Shown here piece by piece: positions 17,833-25,831 of a stretch of 64,000 nt of DNA. The position numbers and the translations under genes are program-made. Source of the stretch: Pirellula staleyi DSM 6068 (GTDB lineage Bacteria > Planctomycetota > Planctomycetia > Pirellulales > Pirellulaceae); the NCBI GenBank assembly GCA_945900945.1, contig CAMDKL010000001.1, positions 62,001-126,000 on the forward strand, in the 5' to 3' direction. The notes under the pieces are model-generated. The model saw only the letters and a program-made list of their open reading frames with translations, did no database searches and was not told the origin of the DNA. Position 1 is the first letter of the stretch; every line of letters starts with the position of its first letter.

Positions 17833-19212
17833 ATGCGAAACGCCGAAACAGGTCAGTTAACCTTGATGGGACTTGTCATTCGCGAGATTCAATTTCGCAA
17901 ATGGAGTTTCCTGCTGGCGATTTTTGCAGTCGCTGTTGCTGCTGCAATGATCTTTGGCTCCGAGGCGCTGCTGCGTGTGGACCAGCAGATGACCGAACGC
18001 TTTTTACAACAAAAGCAATTAGAGACCGAGAGATATATCCAAGACCATGAAGAGCAAGTCGCAACGACTGGTGCGAAACTGCAAGATACAGTCCGCAAAC
18101 AGATGTTGACTCTCGGATTCAATATTTTAATTTTGCCTATGGATGTTGATCTTTCTAAATTGCATTTGGATGGAAGTATCACGGCGACGATGCCATACAG
18201 CTATGCTGAGAAACTTTCCAGTTCGAACATAGTCACCGTCAATCATCTCTTGCCTAGCGTCACCAAACGAGTCCGTTGGACGGAGCAAGAACTCGACGTA
18301 GTCATCAACGGCACGCGTGGAGAGATTCCCATCATGCATCGAGCATTGAAACAACCGATGCTGGACGCAGTGGCTCCTGGGAAAATGGTTGTCGGTGCAA
18401 CCATTCAGCAGAGACTCAAGCTGGCGCTAGGCCAGAAAGTGACGCTGCTTGGTCGGGAATTCACCATCTCCAAGATTCAACCTGAACGAGGATCCATAGA
18501 GGATATGTCCCTTTGGATAGATCTCGCTGCGGCGCAGGAAATGTTAGGGATGCAGAATCTCATTCACGCCATTCTTGCATTGGAATGCGAGTGTTCTGGC
18601 GATCGCCTCTCGGAAATCCGTCGCGAAATTGCTGAGATCCTACCGGGGACTCAAGTCATCGAACGATACAGTCAAGCCGTTACCAGGGCAGAAGCCCGTA
18701 CGGAATCCAAGCGAGCGGCCGACGAAGCGCTTGCGATGGCCAAAACGGATGGACAAGCGACATTGGATCGAGAACGAGTGCAGCGAACGGCGCTTTTGCA
18801 AAAGCAGCAAGCGCTCAACAGCATGCTTGAGCCATCGGTCATCGTGTCAACCTGCTGCGTTTTGGCAGTACTCGCATTTCATAACTTTCGCCAACGCAAA
18901 TCCGAAATTGGCTTGATGCGAGCTCTCGGCCTGGGATCCGCTAGTATCCTCGGAGTTTTTTTGTTCAAGGCTATGTTGATCGGTGCCTTGGGCGGTTTTA
19001 TCGGAGTAGCGAGCGGCATTGCAATTATTGTTGCTAGAATTCTACGCATGCGACCCCTGGTTTCCTTACCAGAGATTTGGACTTCTGCATCGCTGACTGC
19101 GCCTGCCGCCTGGATTCCGATTTTGATGATTCTATTGACGGTCGTAGCGAGTTGGTTGGCTGCTTTCCAGGCGATCAGGCAAGATGCCGCAATCGTATTG
19201 CAAGGGGAATAG
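17833..19212 (+). CDS. FtsX/MacB-like ABC transporter permease
   Basis: 459 aa. One N-terminal transmembrane segment (LLAIFAVAVAAAMIF) is followed by a roughly 300-residue periplasmic domain of the MacB core type, including a coiled region rich in Glu, Lys and Arg (AEARTESKRAADEA). Three C-terminal membrane helices carry the FtsX-family landmark KSEIGLMRALGLGSASI. Members do not pump small solutes through the membrane but transmit ATPase movement to periplasmic proteins or extract lipoproteins. The ATG at 17833 fits the domain start better than the in-frame upstream codon at 17767, which would overlap the preceding gene. The partner ATPase follows after 3 nt. Confidence 0.85.
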   Translation: MRNAETGQLTLMGLVIREIQFRKWSFLLAIFAVAVAAAMIFGSEALLRVDQQMTERFLQQKQLETERYIQDHEEQVATTGAKLQDTVRKQMLTLGFNILILPMDVDLSKLHLDGSITATMPYSYAEKLSSSNIVTVNHLLPSVTKRVRWTEQELDVVINGTRGEIPIMHRALKQPMLDAVAPGKMVVGATIQQRLKLALGQKVTLLGREFTISKIQPERGSIEDMSLWIDLAAAQEMLGMQNLIHAILALECECSGDRLSEIRREIAEILPGTQVIERYSQAVTRAEARTESKRAADEALAMAKTDGQATLDRERVQRTALLQKQQALNSMLEPSVIVSTCCVLAVLAFHNFRQRKSEIGLMRALGLGSASILGVFLFKAMLIGALGGFIGVASGIAIIVARILRMRPLVSLPEIWTSASLTAPAAWIPILMILLTVVASWLAAFQAIRQDAAIVLQGE

Positions 19213-19215
19213 GGG

Positions 19216-19881
19216 ATGCTGCTGAGTTTGGAAGGACTGAACAAAGTCTACTCAACAAGTTCCACCAAAGTCCAAGCTCTTTGCGATGTATCGCTGAGTT
19301 TGAGCGAAGGAGACTTTGTTGCGGTACAGGGTCCGAGTGGCAGCGGCAAGTCGACACTGCTACTCACGGCGGGAACGATGCTCGCTCCGGACTCGGGTAG
19401 GGTTTCCATTTTGGATGAAACCCCTTATGCGATGCCTACAAATATGCGAGCTGCGTTTCGCGCGAAGCATATTGGCTTTGTTTTTCAGCAGTTCCATTTG
19501 GTCCCATACCTCAGTGTTTTCGAAAATATTCAGGCCGCTTCGCTTGGTCTACCTGCATCCAAGCGGATGACGAATTCCAAAGTGGAGCAATTATTGGAGC
19601 AGTTTGGGCTAGAAAGTCGCAGCCGTCACACTCCATCGCAATTGAGTGTCGGCGAACGCCAGCGTTGCTGCATCGCGAGAGCGTTGCTGAACGACCCCAA
19701 ACTCTTGCTTGCGGATGAGCCAAGCGGCAGCCTCGATGAATCCAATGCTCGGATCGTAATGCAAGAGCTTCGTCGATTTTCACAGAATGGAGGGGCCGTT
19801 TTGTTAGTAACGCACGATTCGAGAGCTGCACAATCGGCGGATCGGATCGTTCAAATGCAGAGTGGGGTTCTTACATGCTAA
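19216..19881 (+). CDS. LolD/MacB-type ABC transporter ATPase
   Basis: 221 aa, the normal size for the LolD/FtsE class. Walker A is GPSGSGKSTLL, the Q-loop region is GFVFQQFHLVPYLSV, the signature is LSVGERQRCC, Walker B is LLLADEPSGSLD and the switch is LVTHDS. The signature has Val in place of the usual Gly of LSGGE, and the order of motifs is otherwise canonical. It partners the FtsX-like permease immediately upstream. Its 3' end overlaps the binding-protein gene by 7 nt, which implies translational coupling. Confidence 0.9.
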   Translation: MLLSLEGLNKVYSTSSTKVQALCDVSLSLSEGDFVAVQGPSGSGKSTLLLTAGTMLAPDSGRVSILDETPYAMPTNMRAAFRAKHIGFVFQQFHLVPYLSVFENIQAASLGLPASKRMTNSKVEQLLEQFGLESRSRHTPSQLSVGERQRCCIARALLNDPKLLLADEPSGSLDESNARIVMQELRRFSQNGGAVLLVTHDSRAAQSADRIVQMQSGVLTC

Positions 19882-21497
19882 TTCGTCAGAGACGAGCCCG
19901 TCTCAATTTCCAAGTTTTTCTCGTCGCGGCACTGCTTGCGTCGATCGGGCTCATTGGTCTGCTTGTGTTTGGCAACCCTAAAAGAATGGCCTCTAAGCGG
20001 GTTGTCCGGACGATTCAGCTTTTAGCTGCTGCGGGACTTCGGGAGCCTATCGAAGAGATCGCTGGCAGATATGAAGCGGAATGCGGAGTGAAAGTTGATA
20101 TTCAATTCGGCGGCTCCAATTCTCTGCTAAGTCTGATTAAGGTTGATCGTTTGAGCACGCCAGACTTGCTTTTGGTCGCAGATGAGTCCTACACGCAACA
20201 GGCGGTTGAAAGTAATCTTGCAAGAGAAGTTTTGTCCATCGCTGTGCAGCGGCCTTGTATCATTGTGCAAAAGGATTCAGCCCTCCAAATTAGGTCTGTG
20301 GATGATCTCATTGTGTCAGGCAGAAGGCTTTCGATTGGAAATCCCGATCAGGCAGCTATTGGCAAAGCGGTCCGTGAAGCATTGAGAAAAATTCCTACAG
20401 CCGACGGGAGCAATCAATGGCAGAGACTTGAATTGCAAGTTTCACAACACGGTGTTTTCAAACCGACTGTGAATGAAGTTGCAAATGATGTTCGAATCGG
20501 AGCCGTTGATGCCGGCATAGTTTGGAACGCAACGGTCGCTTCACCCGCCTTCAAAGAGTCCCTGCGTGTGATCGAGCTTCCTGAGCTTTCCTCGGAGTCG
20601 GAAATCGTGAGTATGGCTGTCCTCTCAAGTTCAATACAACCGACGGAGGCGTTGAAGTTTGCTCGATATGTTTCAGCAAGAAACCGAGGGCTTGAAGTGT
20701 TTCGTTCCCATGGATTGGAGGTGAAAGAGGGAGATGACTGGGCTGTCCGACCTGAGATCAATTTCTTTTGTGGGGCGGTCAACCGTCGCGTTATTGAGCC
20801 CATCTTGGAAAAATTCCAGGAGAGAGAGGGGGTAGTCGTGAATACGGTCTACGACGGTTGCGGCATTTTGACCGGACGGATGAAGACCATTCAAAACCAA
20901 GATCAGTCACTGGGGTTTCCCGATCTCTACATGGCGTGCGATCGATTCTACCTCGACAACGTCAAGCAATGGTTTCAAGAGGATATTGATATTTCCGATA
21001 TTGAGATTGTCATGGTGGTGCCAAAGGGTGCGACCTTGATTTCTAGTCCTATGGACTTGCTGAAACCTGGAATTCGAGTCGCGATCGGCCAGCCTGATCA
21101 ATGCACTATTGGCGCTTTAACCAAACGAATCCTCGATCGCGATGGCATTTATGAATTGCTGATGCAGAAGCAGCTTGATCCAGGTGAGACAGTCGTCGAA
21201 AAGTCGTCGTCCGCTTTGCTAGTTCCGGATGTGCTCACCGGCCATGTCGATGCGGCGATCGCATACCTTTCCGACGTGATGCCGAATCGTGAGAAAGTCG
21301 ACATTGTTCATTTTCCGGCTGGAAATAACGTCGCGGTCCAGCCACTGAGTGTTGCCAGTAACAGTCGACACAAACAACTTTTGCGCCGGTTTTACGACGC
21401 GGTTTATCGCGAGGCTACTTCGTTTGAATCCAAGGGTTTTCACTTTCGGCAGGGGGATAAAGCTGTTTCGAGTTCAGAACGGAGCGTTGCGGAATGA
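19875..21497 (+). CDS. Tandem ModA-like periplasmic binding protein (two fused SBP domains)
   Basis: 540 aa, about twice the length of a normal molybdate-type binding protein. An N-terminal membrane anchor or signal (VFLVAALLASIGLIGLLVFG) is followed by a first ModA-like lobe pair at about 40-290 (IQLLAAAGLREPIEEIAG, FGGSNSLLSLI, DAGIVWNATV). A second, diverged copy covers about 295-530 (INFFCGAVNRRVIEPILEKF, VYDGCGILTGRM, DAAIAYLSDV). The second copy has a Cys in the loop where the first has GGSNS. No lipobox is visible, so it is probably membrane tethered. It is coupled to the permease gene by a 4-nt overlap. Substrate is inferred as molybdate, tungstate or a related oxyanion from fold and neighbours only. 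Confidence 0.82.
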   Translation: MLIRQRRARLNFQVFLVAALLASIGLIGLLVFGNPKRMASKRVVRTIQLLAAAGLREPIEEIAGRYEAECGVKVDIQFGGSNSLLSLIKVDRLSTPDLLLVADESYTQQAVESNLAREVLSIAVQRPCIIVQKDSALQIRSVDDLIVSGRRLSIGNPDQAAIGKAVREALRKIPTADGSNQWQRLELQVSQHGVFKPTVNEVANDVRIGAVDAGIVWNATVASPAFKESLRVIELPELSSESEIVSMAVLSSSIQPTEALKFARYVSARNRGLEVFRSHGLEVKEGDDWAVRPEINFFCGAVNRRVIEPILEKFQEREGVVVNTVYDGCGILTGRMKTIQNQDQSLGFPDLYMACDRFYLDNVKQWFQEDIDISDIEIVMVVPKGATLISSPMDLLKPGIRVAIGQPDQCTIGALTKRILDRDGIYELLMQKQLDPGETVVEKSSSALLVPDVLTGHVDAAIAYLSDVMPNREKVDIVHFPAGNNVAVQPLSVASNSRHKQLLRRFYDAVYREATSFESKGFHFRQGDKAVSSSERSVAE

Positions 21498-22411
21498 GCG
21501 ATTTCCCTGATTTGAAGAGTGGCTTGACGGGAGATGAAAAGCGAGCATGTAGCATCACAATTGCAAACCGCGCTTTTGTCGTTTCTTTCGTTCTAATAGG
21601 CGCTACGTATATCCTTTTGATTTTGGGAATGTTGATAGCGGATGGTGCGTATGTGTTCGAGCAATCGAAGAGCAAGGCCAGAAAATCTCCCCACTTTTGG
21701 GCGTCGATGATGTCTGACAATCCGATTGCCGTTTCGCTTCGCGATCCCAAGATTCAATATTCGATATGGTTGAGTATGATATCGTGCACGTTAGCAGCCA
21801 TACTGAGCGTCCTGTTTGCGGTCCCGCTGGGTTATGTTCTCTCGCGCATCCCATTTCGAGGTCGCAATTTTGTCGATGCATTCTTAGATATCCCGATCGT
21901 GTTGCCTCCTCTCATCGTTGGTCTGAGTCTGTTGATCTTGTTTCAGTTTGCACCATTCAAGTGGGTTGCACGCAGCATCGTCTATCAAATTCCGGCGGTG
22001 ATTCTTGCTCAGTGGGCGGTATCTTGCGCTTATGCAGTTCGAACGATGAAGATGACTTTTGATCAGATCAATCCGCGATGCGAACAGGTTGCCATTTCGT
22101 TAGGATGCTCGCGTTTTCAAGCTTTTTCTTGGGTCACATTTCCTGAAGCGAGGCTTGGTCTGCTCACCGCGTTTACATTGGCTTGGGCGCGCTCCCTGGG
22201 TGAATTTGGACCGTTATTGATTTTTGCGGGTGCAACGAGAATGAAGACCGAGGTACTCTCCACCAGCGTTTTCTTGGAGATGAACGTTGGGAATATTGAG
22301 GGTGCGGTCGCGGTTTCGCTACTGATGATATTTGCTTCGATTGTTGTGTTGATGATCACACGTTATGCGAGCAATCCGTCAGCCGATGGAAAGGCTGCCG
22401 TTCTGCCATGA
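21494..22411 (+). CDS. ModB/CysT-type ABC transporter permease
   Basis: 305 aa with six predicted membrane helices. The EAA loop that docks the ATPase is visible at about residues 197-216 (EQVAISLGCSRFQAFSWVTF), followed by ARSLGEFGPLLIFAG, the typical molybdate/tungstate/sulfate permease ending. The N-terminal segment is longer than in E. coli ModB by about 60 residues. It starts in a 4-nt ATGA-type overlap with the binding protein and overlaps the ATPase gene by 4 nt, so all three are coupled. Confidence 0.9.
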   Translation: MSDFPDLKSGLTGDEKRACSITIANRAFVVSFVLIGATYILLILGMLIADGAYVFEQSKSKARKSPHFWASMMSDNPIAVSLRDPKIQYSIWLSMISCTLAAILSVLFAVPLGYVLSRIPFRGRNFVDAFLDIPIVLPPLIVGLSLLILFQFAPFKWVARSIVYQIPAVILAQWAVSCAYAVRTMKMTFDQINPRCEQVAISLGCSRFQAFSWVTFPEARLGLLTAFTLAWARSLGEFGPLLIFAGATRMKTEVLSTSVFLEMNVGNIEGAVAVSLLMIFASIVVLMITRYASNPSADGKAAVLP

Positions 22412-23115
22412 TTTGCTTGAATGACGTTTCAGTTCACGCCGGTCCATTTCGTCTGGAAGGAATCCATTTAGTGATTCCCAGCGGCGACTACGCCGTGCTG
22501 ATGGGCAAGACTGGAGCCGGAAAGACTTCGCTACTGGAGGCGATCATCGGATTCAAGGCGGTAACGGCGGGAACGATTTGTCTCGCAGGTCGCGATGTCA
22601 CACGTGAGAATCCAGCTCTCCGTGGAATTGGATATTTGCCACAGGACGGCGCCCTCTTTTCCACTATGACCGTCGAAGAGAATCTTGCGTTCGCATTGCG
22701 AGTTCGAAAAGTAGACAAAAGGCGGATTGTCTCTCGCGTAAGAGACCTAGCTGAATTGATGGGGATCGGTCAATTGTTGTCTCGTAAACCTCATGGTCTC
22801 AGTGGCGGAGAACGTCAACGTGTAGCATTAGGCAGAGCGTTGGCTTTCGAGCCATCGATTCTGTGCCTGGACGAACCGCTTAGCGCACTGGATTCAGAGA
22901 TGCGGGAACAGATTTTGCAACTGCTCTTGACTATCAAACGGATGAAAGGGGTTACGACCCTTCACGTGACCCATGACTTAGGCGAAGCAGCTCGGTTAGC
23001 AGATAGACTTTTCCGATTGGTCGATGGCAAGGTGGAAATCGCAGATCCGATACCAGCGAGGGAAGTCCATTCTCAAAGGGAGGTACAGCCAAGTGTTGAT
23101 CCATGTTCGATTTGA
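22408..23115 (+). CDS. ModC/TupC-like ABC transporter ATPase
   Basis: 235 aa. Walker A is GKTGAGKTSLL, the Q-loop is GYLPQDGALFSTM, the signature is LSGGERQRVALGRAL and Walker B is ILCLDEPLSALD, with HVTHDLGEA as the switch. It stops where the ATPase core ends, without the C-terminal TOBE/Mop domain that ModC usually uses for molybdate sensing. That short form is more like tungstate-type TupC. It overlaps the MoaD-like gene by 23 nt. Confidence 0.88.
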   Translation: MICLNDVSVHAGPFRLEGIHLVIPSGDYAVLMGKTGAGKTSLLEAIIGFKAVTAGTICLAGRDVTRENPALRGIGYLPQDGALFSTMTVEENLAFALRVRKVDKRRIVSRVRDLAELMGIGQLLSRKPHGLSGGERQRVALGRALAFEPSILCLDEPLSALDSEMREQILQLLLTIKRMKGVTTLHVTHDLGEAARLADRLFRLVDGKVEIADPIPAREVHSQREVQPSVDPCSI

Positions 23116-23371
23116 CTCCCAAGTGCGACGATTGGCAGGCTGCAATAGGATTTCCATCGACGTGAATTCCTCTACCTCGTTGGAGCAGATAGTTCAACAG
23201 GTAGCAAAAGAGGGGACAGAACAATTGCGTAGTACTCTATTAGATGACCAGCAGTCCCTTCGATCGTCGATTCTAGTGTTCTTGGATGACGATCTGGTTG
23301 CCAAGGATCAACCGCTCGTCTTGCGAGAGGGATTGGAATTGACTCTCACTACCTTGATTTCGGGCGGATAG
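23093..23371 (+). CDS. MoaD/ThiS-like ubiquitin-fold sulfur carrier
   Basis: 92 aa with a beta-grasp pattern and the diagnostic C-terminal Gly-Gly (TLISGG at the very end). The C-terminal glycine of this family is adenylated by an E1-like enzyme and turned into a thiocarboxylate that donates sulfur, as in molybdopterin, thiamine or tungstopterin assembly. The GTG at 23093 is chosen because AAAGGGAGG lies at 23076-23083 and because the fold begins at LIHVRFDSQVRRLAG. The start lies inside the upstream ATPase gene. The E1-like gene follows after 2 nt. No MoaE-like partner is in the window. Confidence 0.85.
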   Translation: MLIHVRFDSQVRRLAGCNRISIDVNSSTSLEQIVQQVAKEGTEQLRSTLLDDQQSLRSSILVFLDDDLVAKDQPLVLREGLELTLTTLISGG

Positions 23372-23373
23372 AA

Positions 23374-24174
23374 ATGTCGCAGAGTATTCAAGGTCGCGAT
23401 GACGCAGACGGACTCCCTGCTCTAGATGAGCTGGATCGTTCCGTATACGAGTGGCAGATGTGGGCCGAAGGGATCGGCGAGCTTGGTCAACGCAAGCTGA
23501 AGTCGGCAAGCGTTTTGATTTCGCGCGTTGGCGGGGTTGGCGGAACGGTTGCGTTTCAGCTTGCAGCGGCTGGAGTGGGCAAAATCATTCTTGCGCATGC
23601 TGGTCCCATCAAGCAGAGTGATTTGAATAGGCAATTGTTGATGACTTACGATCGGATTGGTCAATCGAGGGTCGAAACAGCTAGAACGCGTTTACTGGCC
23701 CTCAATCCGCGGTTAAACGTTGAGATCTACGATGAGAATGTAAGTGAACAGAACGCGGAAGCGTTGGTGCGCAATGCGAGCATCGTAGTCGACTGTGCAC
23801 CTTTGTTTGAGGAGCGTTTCGCAATGAATCGAGCCATTGTAAATCAAGGTAAGCCGATGGTGGAATGCGCGATGTACGAGTATGAGGGGAGTTTGACAAC
23901 AATTTTACCCGGCACCACGGCATGTCTTGCATGTTTGTCGCCGATCGCACCGACGGCATGGCGTCGCGAGTTTCCAGTCTTTGGCGCTGTCGCGGGGACG
24001 GTCGGATGCTTGGCAGCCATGGAGGTCATCAAATTGATCACGGGAGTGGGCGAAACGCTTTCTGGCAGCATGCTGGTAATGGATCTAGCAACGACGACTT
24101 TTTCACGCCGCAAGATCCATAAGAATCAAAACTGCTCTGTCTGCAAAGATTGCGAGCAAAATTTTACCGACTAG
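23374..24174 (+). CDS. MoeB/ThiF/HesA-like E1 activating enzyme
   Basis: 266 aa. The Rossmann motif is RVGGVGGTVAFQLAAAGVG (51-69), the Arg finger region is SDLNRQLLM (82-90), and a structural zinc site is formed by ACLACL (Cys184, Cys187) and CSVC (Cys254, Cys257). It should adenylate the C-terminus of the MoaD/ThiS-like protein encoded 2 nt upstream. Two usual acidic positions look changed: the Asp-x-Asp after the first strand reads LAHAG, and the DCTDN-type loop reads DCAPL (140-144). The fold is complete, so it may be a divergent subfamily and not an inactive copy. Its stop overlaps by 4 nt with the end of the minus-strand isomerase gene. Confidence 0.87.
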   Translation: MSQSIQGRDDADGLPALDELDRSVYEWQMWAEGIGELGQRKLKSASVLISRVGGVGGTVAFQLAAAGVGKIILAHAGPIKQSDLNRQLLMTYDRIGQSRVETARTRLLALNPRLNVEIYDENVSEQNAEALVRNASIVVDCAPLFEERFAMNRAIVNQGKPMVECAMYEYEGSLTTILPGTTACLACLSPIAPTAWRREFPVFGAVAGTVGCLAAMEVIKLITGVGETLSGSMLVMDLATTTFSRRKIHKNQNCSVCKDCEQNFTD

Positions 24175-25118
24175 CCCAAACCAAATACTGTGTCCATTTC
24201 GGCCGAGATGCGTTTCAGTTCGGCAGCATCGCCACCGCCGACCTCCGCAGCACACCATCCGAAAAAATTAATTTCTTTCAGGGCGTTACGGACGTCTGCG
24301 TAGTCGATATCACCTTCCGAGATTCGAGCCCATTTGTCTTCCGCACGGTTGAATCCCTTGATGTCCAGCTTAAAGACTCGTTTGCCCAGTTGACGGATCC
24401 AGTCGCCCATGCTGCCGTACTTCCAGTGGTTGCCGATGTCGAACTGCATGCCGACCCAGGGTGAATTCAGTTCATCAACATATTTCACATACTTCGCAGC
24501 ATTCTGAGTGTGATCGCCCGCATGGTTGTATAGAAACTCATTCCAGACATTCTCGATTACGATTTGCACGCCTAACTGGGCTGCAACGGGTACGGCCAGC
24601 GAGATGTTTTCAATCGACCGCTTCCAGATTTCATCTTCTTTGCCATCCTTTCCGTGACCAACGACCAGCAACACCGAATGCCCCCCGACGGCGTGAGTAT
24701 CACGGATTGCGGTCGTCAAGGATTCCAATGCTTTTGCTCGCACATCAGCGTTGGGATCCGTGTGACGAATATTCCAATGAGTTGAGTTTACGGTTCCGTC
24801 CACGGGCAAGCCACTTTCCGCGACGGCCTTTTTTGTCTCTTCGACGTTCATACCGGGAGCGTTCATTTCAATGCCCTCAAAACCGGCAGCTCTCACGGCC
24901 TTGAATTTGTCAGACAGTGAACCTGGCACCTTGACCATACCGAACTTGAGAGTCTTCCAGAGTCTTCCCTTGAGGCCATCTTCTGCTGACGATGTTGATC
25001 GTGTCGCAACAGGCATTGCCATCAATCCATTCGCATTATTGATAACCGTACTAGCTCCAATCGCGATCGAAGATGACTGGATAAAATTTCGCCGGGTGAA
25101 GAAGGAGTCAGCATTCAT
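24171..25118 (-). CDS. Sugar phosphate isomerase/epimerase family protein with twin-arginine signal
   Basis: 315 aa, a TIM-barrel protein of the xylose isomerase-like/hydroxypyruvate isomerase superfamily. The start at 25118 follows AGGA with 9-nt spacing and gives a Tat-type signal with TRRNFIQSS, so the mature protein is probably periplasmic. Barrel strands and metal-site regions are visible at GFEGIEMNAPG, VQIVIENVWNEF and VGMQFDIGNHW. Planctomycetes carry many exported copies, most with unknown sugar substrates. It converges on the E1-like gene, with a 4-nt overlap of the ends. Confidence 0.85.
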   Translation of the reverse strand: MNADSFFTRRNFIQSSSIAIGASTVINNANGLMAMPVATRSTSSAEDGLKGRLWKTLKFGMVKVPGSLSDKFKAVRAAGFEGIEMNAPGMNVEETKKAVAESGLPVDGTVNSTHWNIRHTDPNADVRAKALESLTTAIRDTHAVGGHSVLLVVGHGKDGKEDEIWKRSIENISLAVPVAAQLGVQIVIENVWNEFLYNHAGDHTQNAAKYVKYVDELNSPWVGMQFDIGNHWKYGSMGDWIRQLGKRVFKLDIKGFNRAEDKWARISEGDIDYADVRNALKEINFFGWCAAEVGGGDAAELKRISAEMDTVFGLG

Positions 25119-25307
25119 TAACAAAGATCCTAGAAAGTGGGGTGGGAGCATCGCTGCATTGATTTTTGGTATGCACAGGCAGACCGTTCCATGCTAGCTT
25201 CCACAGCAAGTTGCGGCTAGGGCCGAAGCCTATTGTTGCGGCAAGGTTGCGGTACAATATGTCTTAGTTGCCTTTTATCGTCGTCGGAATTCAAAGGAGA
25301 ATTGAAA

Positions 25308-25748
25308 GTGTCGCCTCAGGAAAAAGCACTCGCGTTGGACATCAAGTTTACCAAGCAAGAACCCGGGTACTTGGCTATGGTGGTCAAGACCGGAAACCTG
25401 CTGTTCACTTCAGGCCATGTAAGCGACATGAAAGGGAAGCTTGGCGCAGGAGTAACCGTCGAACAAGGGAAAGTCGCTGCTCGCGAATGTGCCGTGAAAA
25501 TATTGAATTCCGTTTGGAACGCTCACGGTACGCTCAATGGCTTACGAGTCCTAAAACTACTTGGTTGTGTAAATTCGACTTTAGAGTTTCACGAACAGCA
25601 TCTCGTGATCAACGGGTGCAGTGACCTGTACCATGAAATTTTCGGAAAGACCGGCGATGGATACCATGCCCGAAGCGCATTGGGATTCGCTCAGATTCCA
25701 ACTAATTCAGCGGTCGAAGTCGAAGCAATCTTTGAGATCAAAGGATAA
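25308..25748 (+). CDS. RidA/YjgF family protein
   Basis: 146 aa of the RidA (YjgF/UK114) family, trimeric cytoplasmic proteins that hydrolyse reactive enamines and imines. The landmark end ARSALGFAQIPTNSAVEVEA includes the Arg that holds the substrate carboxylate. TGNLLFTSGHVSD and ECAVKILNSVW are also typical of the longer, YoaB-like/LPS-biosynthesis-like branch. The GTG at 25308 follows AAAGGAG with 8-nt spacing and is preferred over the upstream in-frame codon at 25233. It stands alone on the plus strand between unrelated genes. Confidence 0.88.
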   Translation: MSPQEKALALDIKFTKQEPGYLAMVVKTGNLLFTSGHVSDMKGKLGAGVTVEQGKVAARECAVKILNSVWNAHGTLNGLRVLKLLGCVNSTLEFHEQHLVINGCSDLYHEIFGKTGDGYHARSALGFAQIPTNSAVEVEAIFEIKG

Positions 25749-25831
25749 CTTCTTGTTGATCACCACTAATTTGAGGTGAGGAAATTCATTTCCGCATTAA
25801 GGTTTGTGCGGCTCTGTTCATCGCGATTGAC

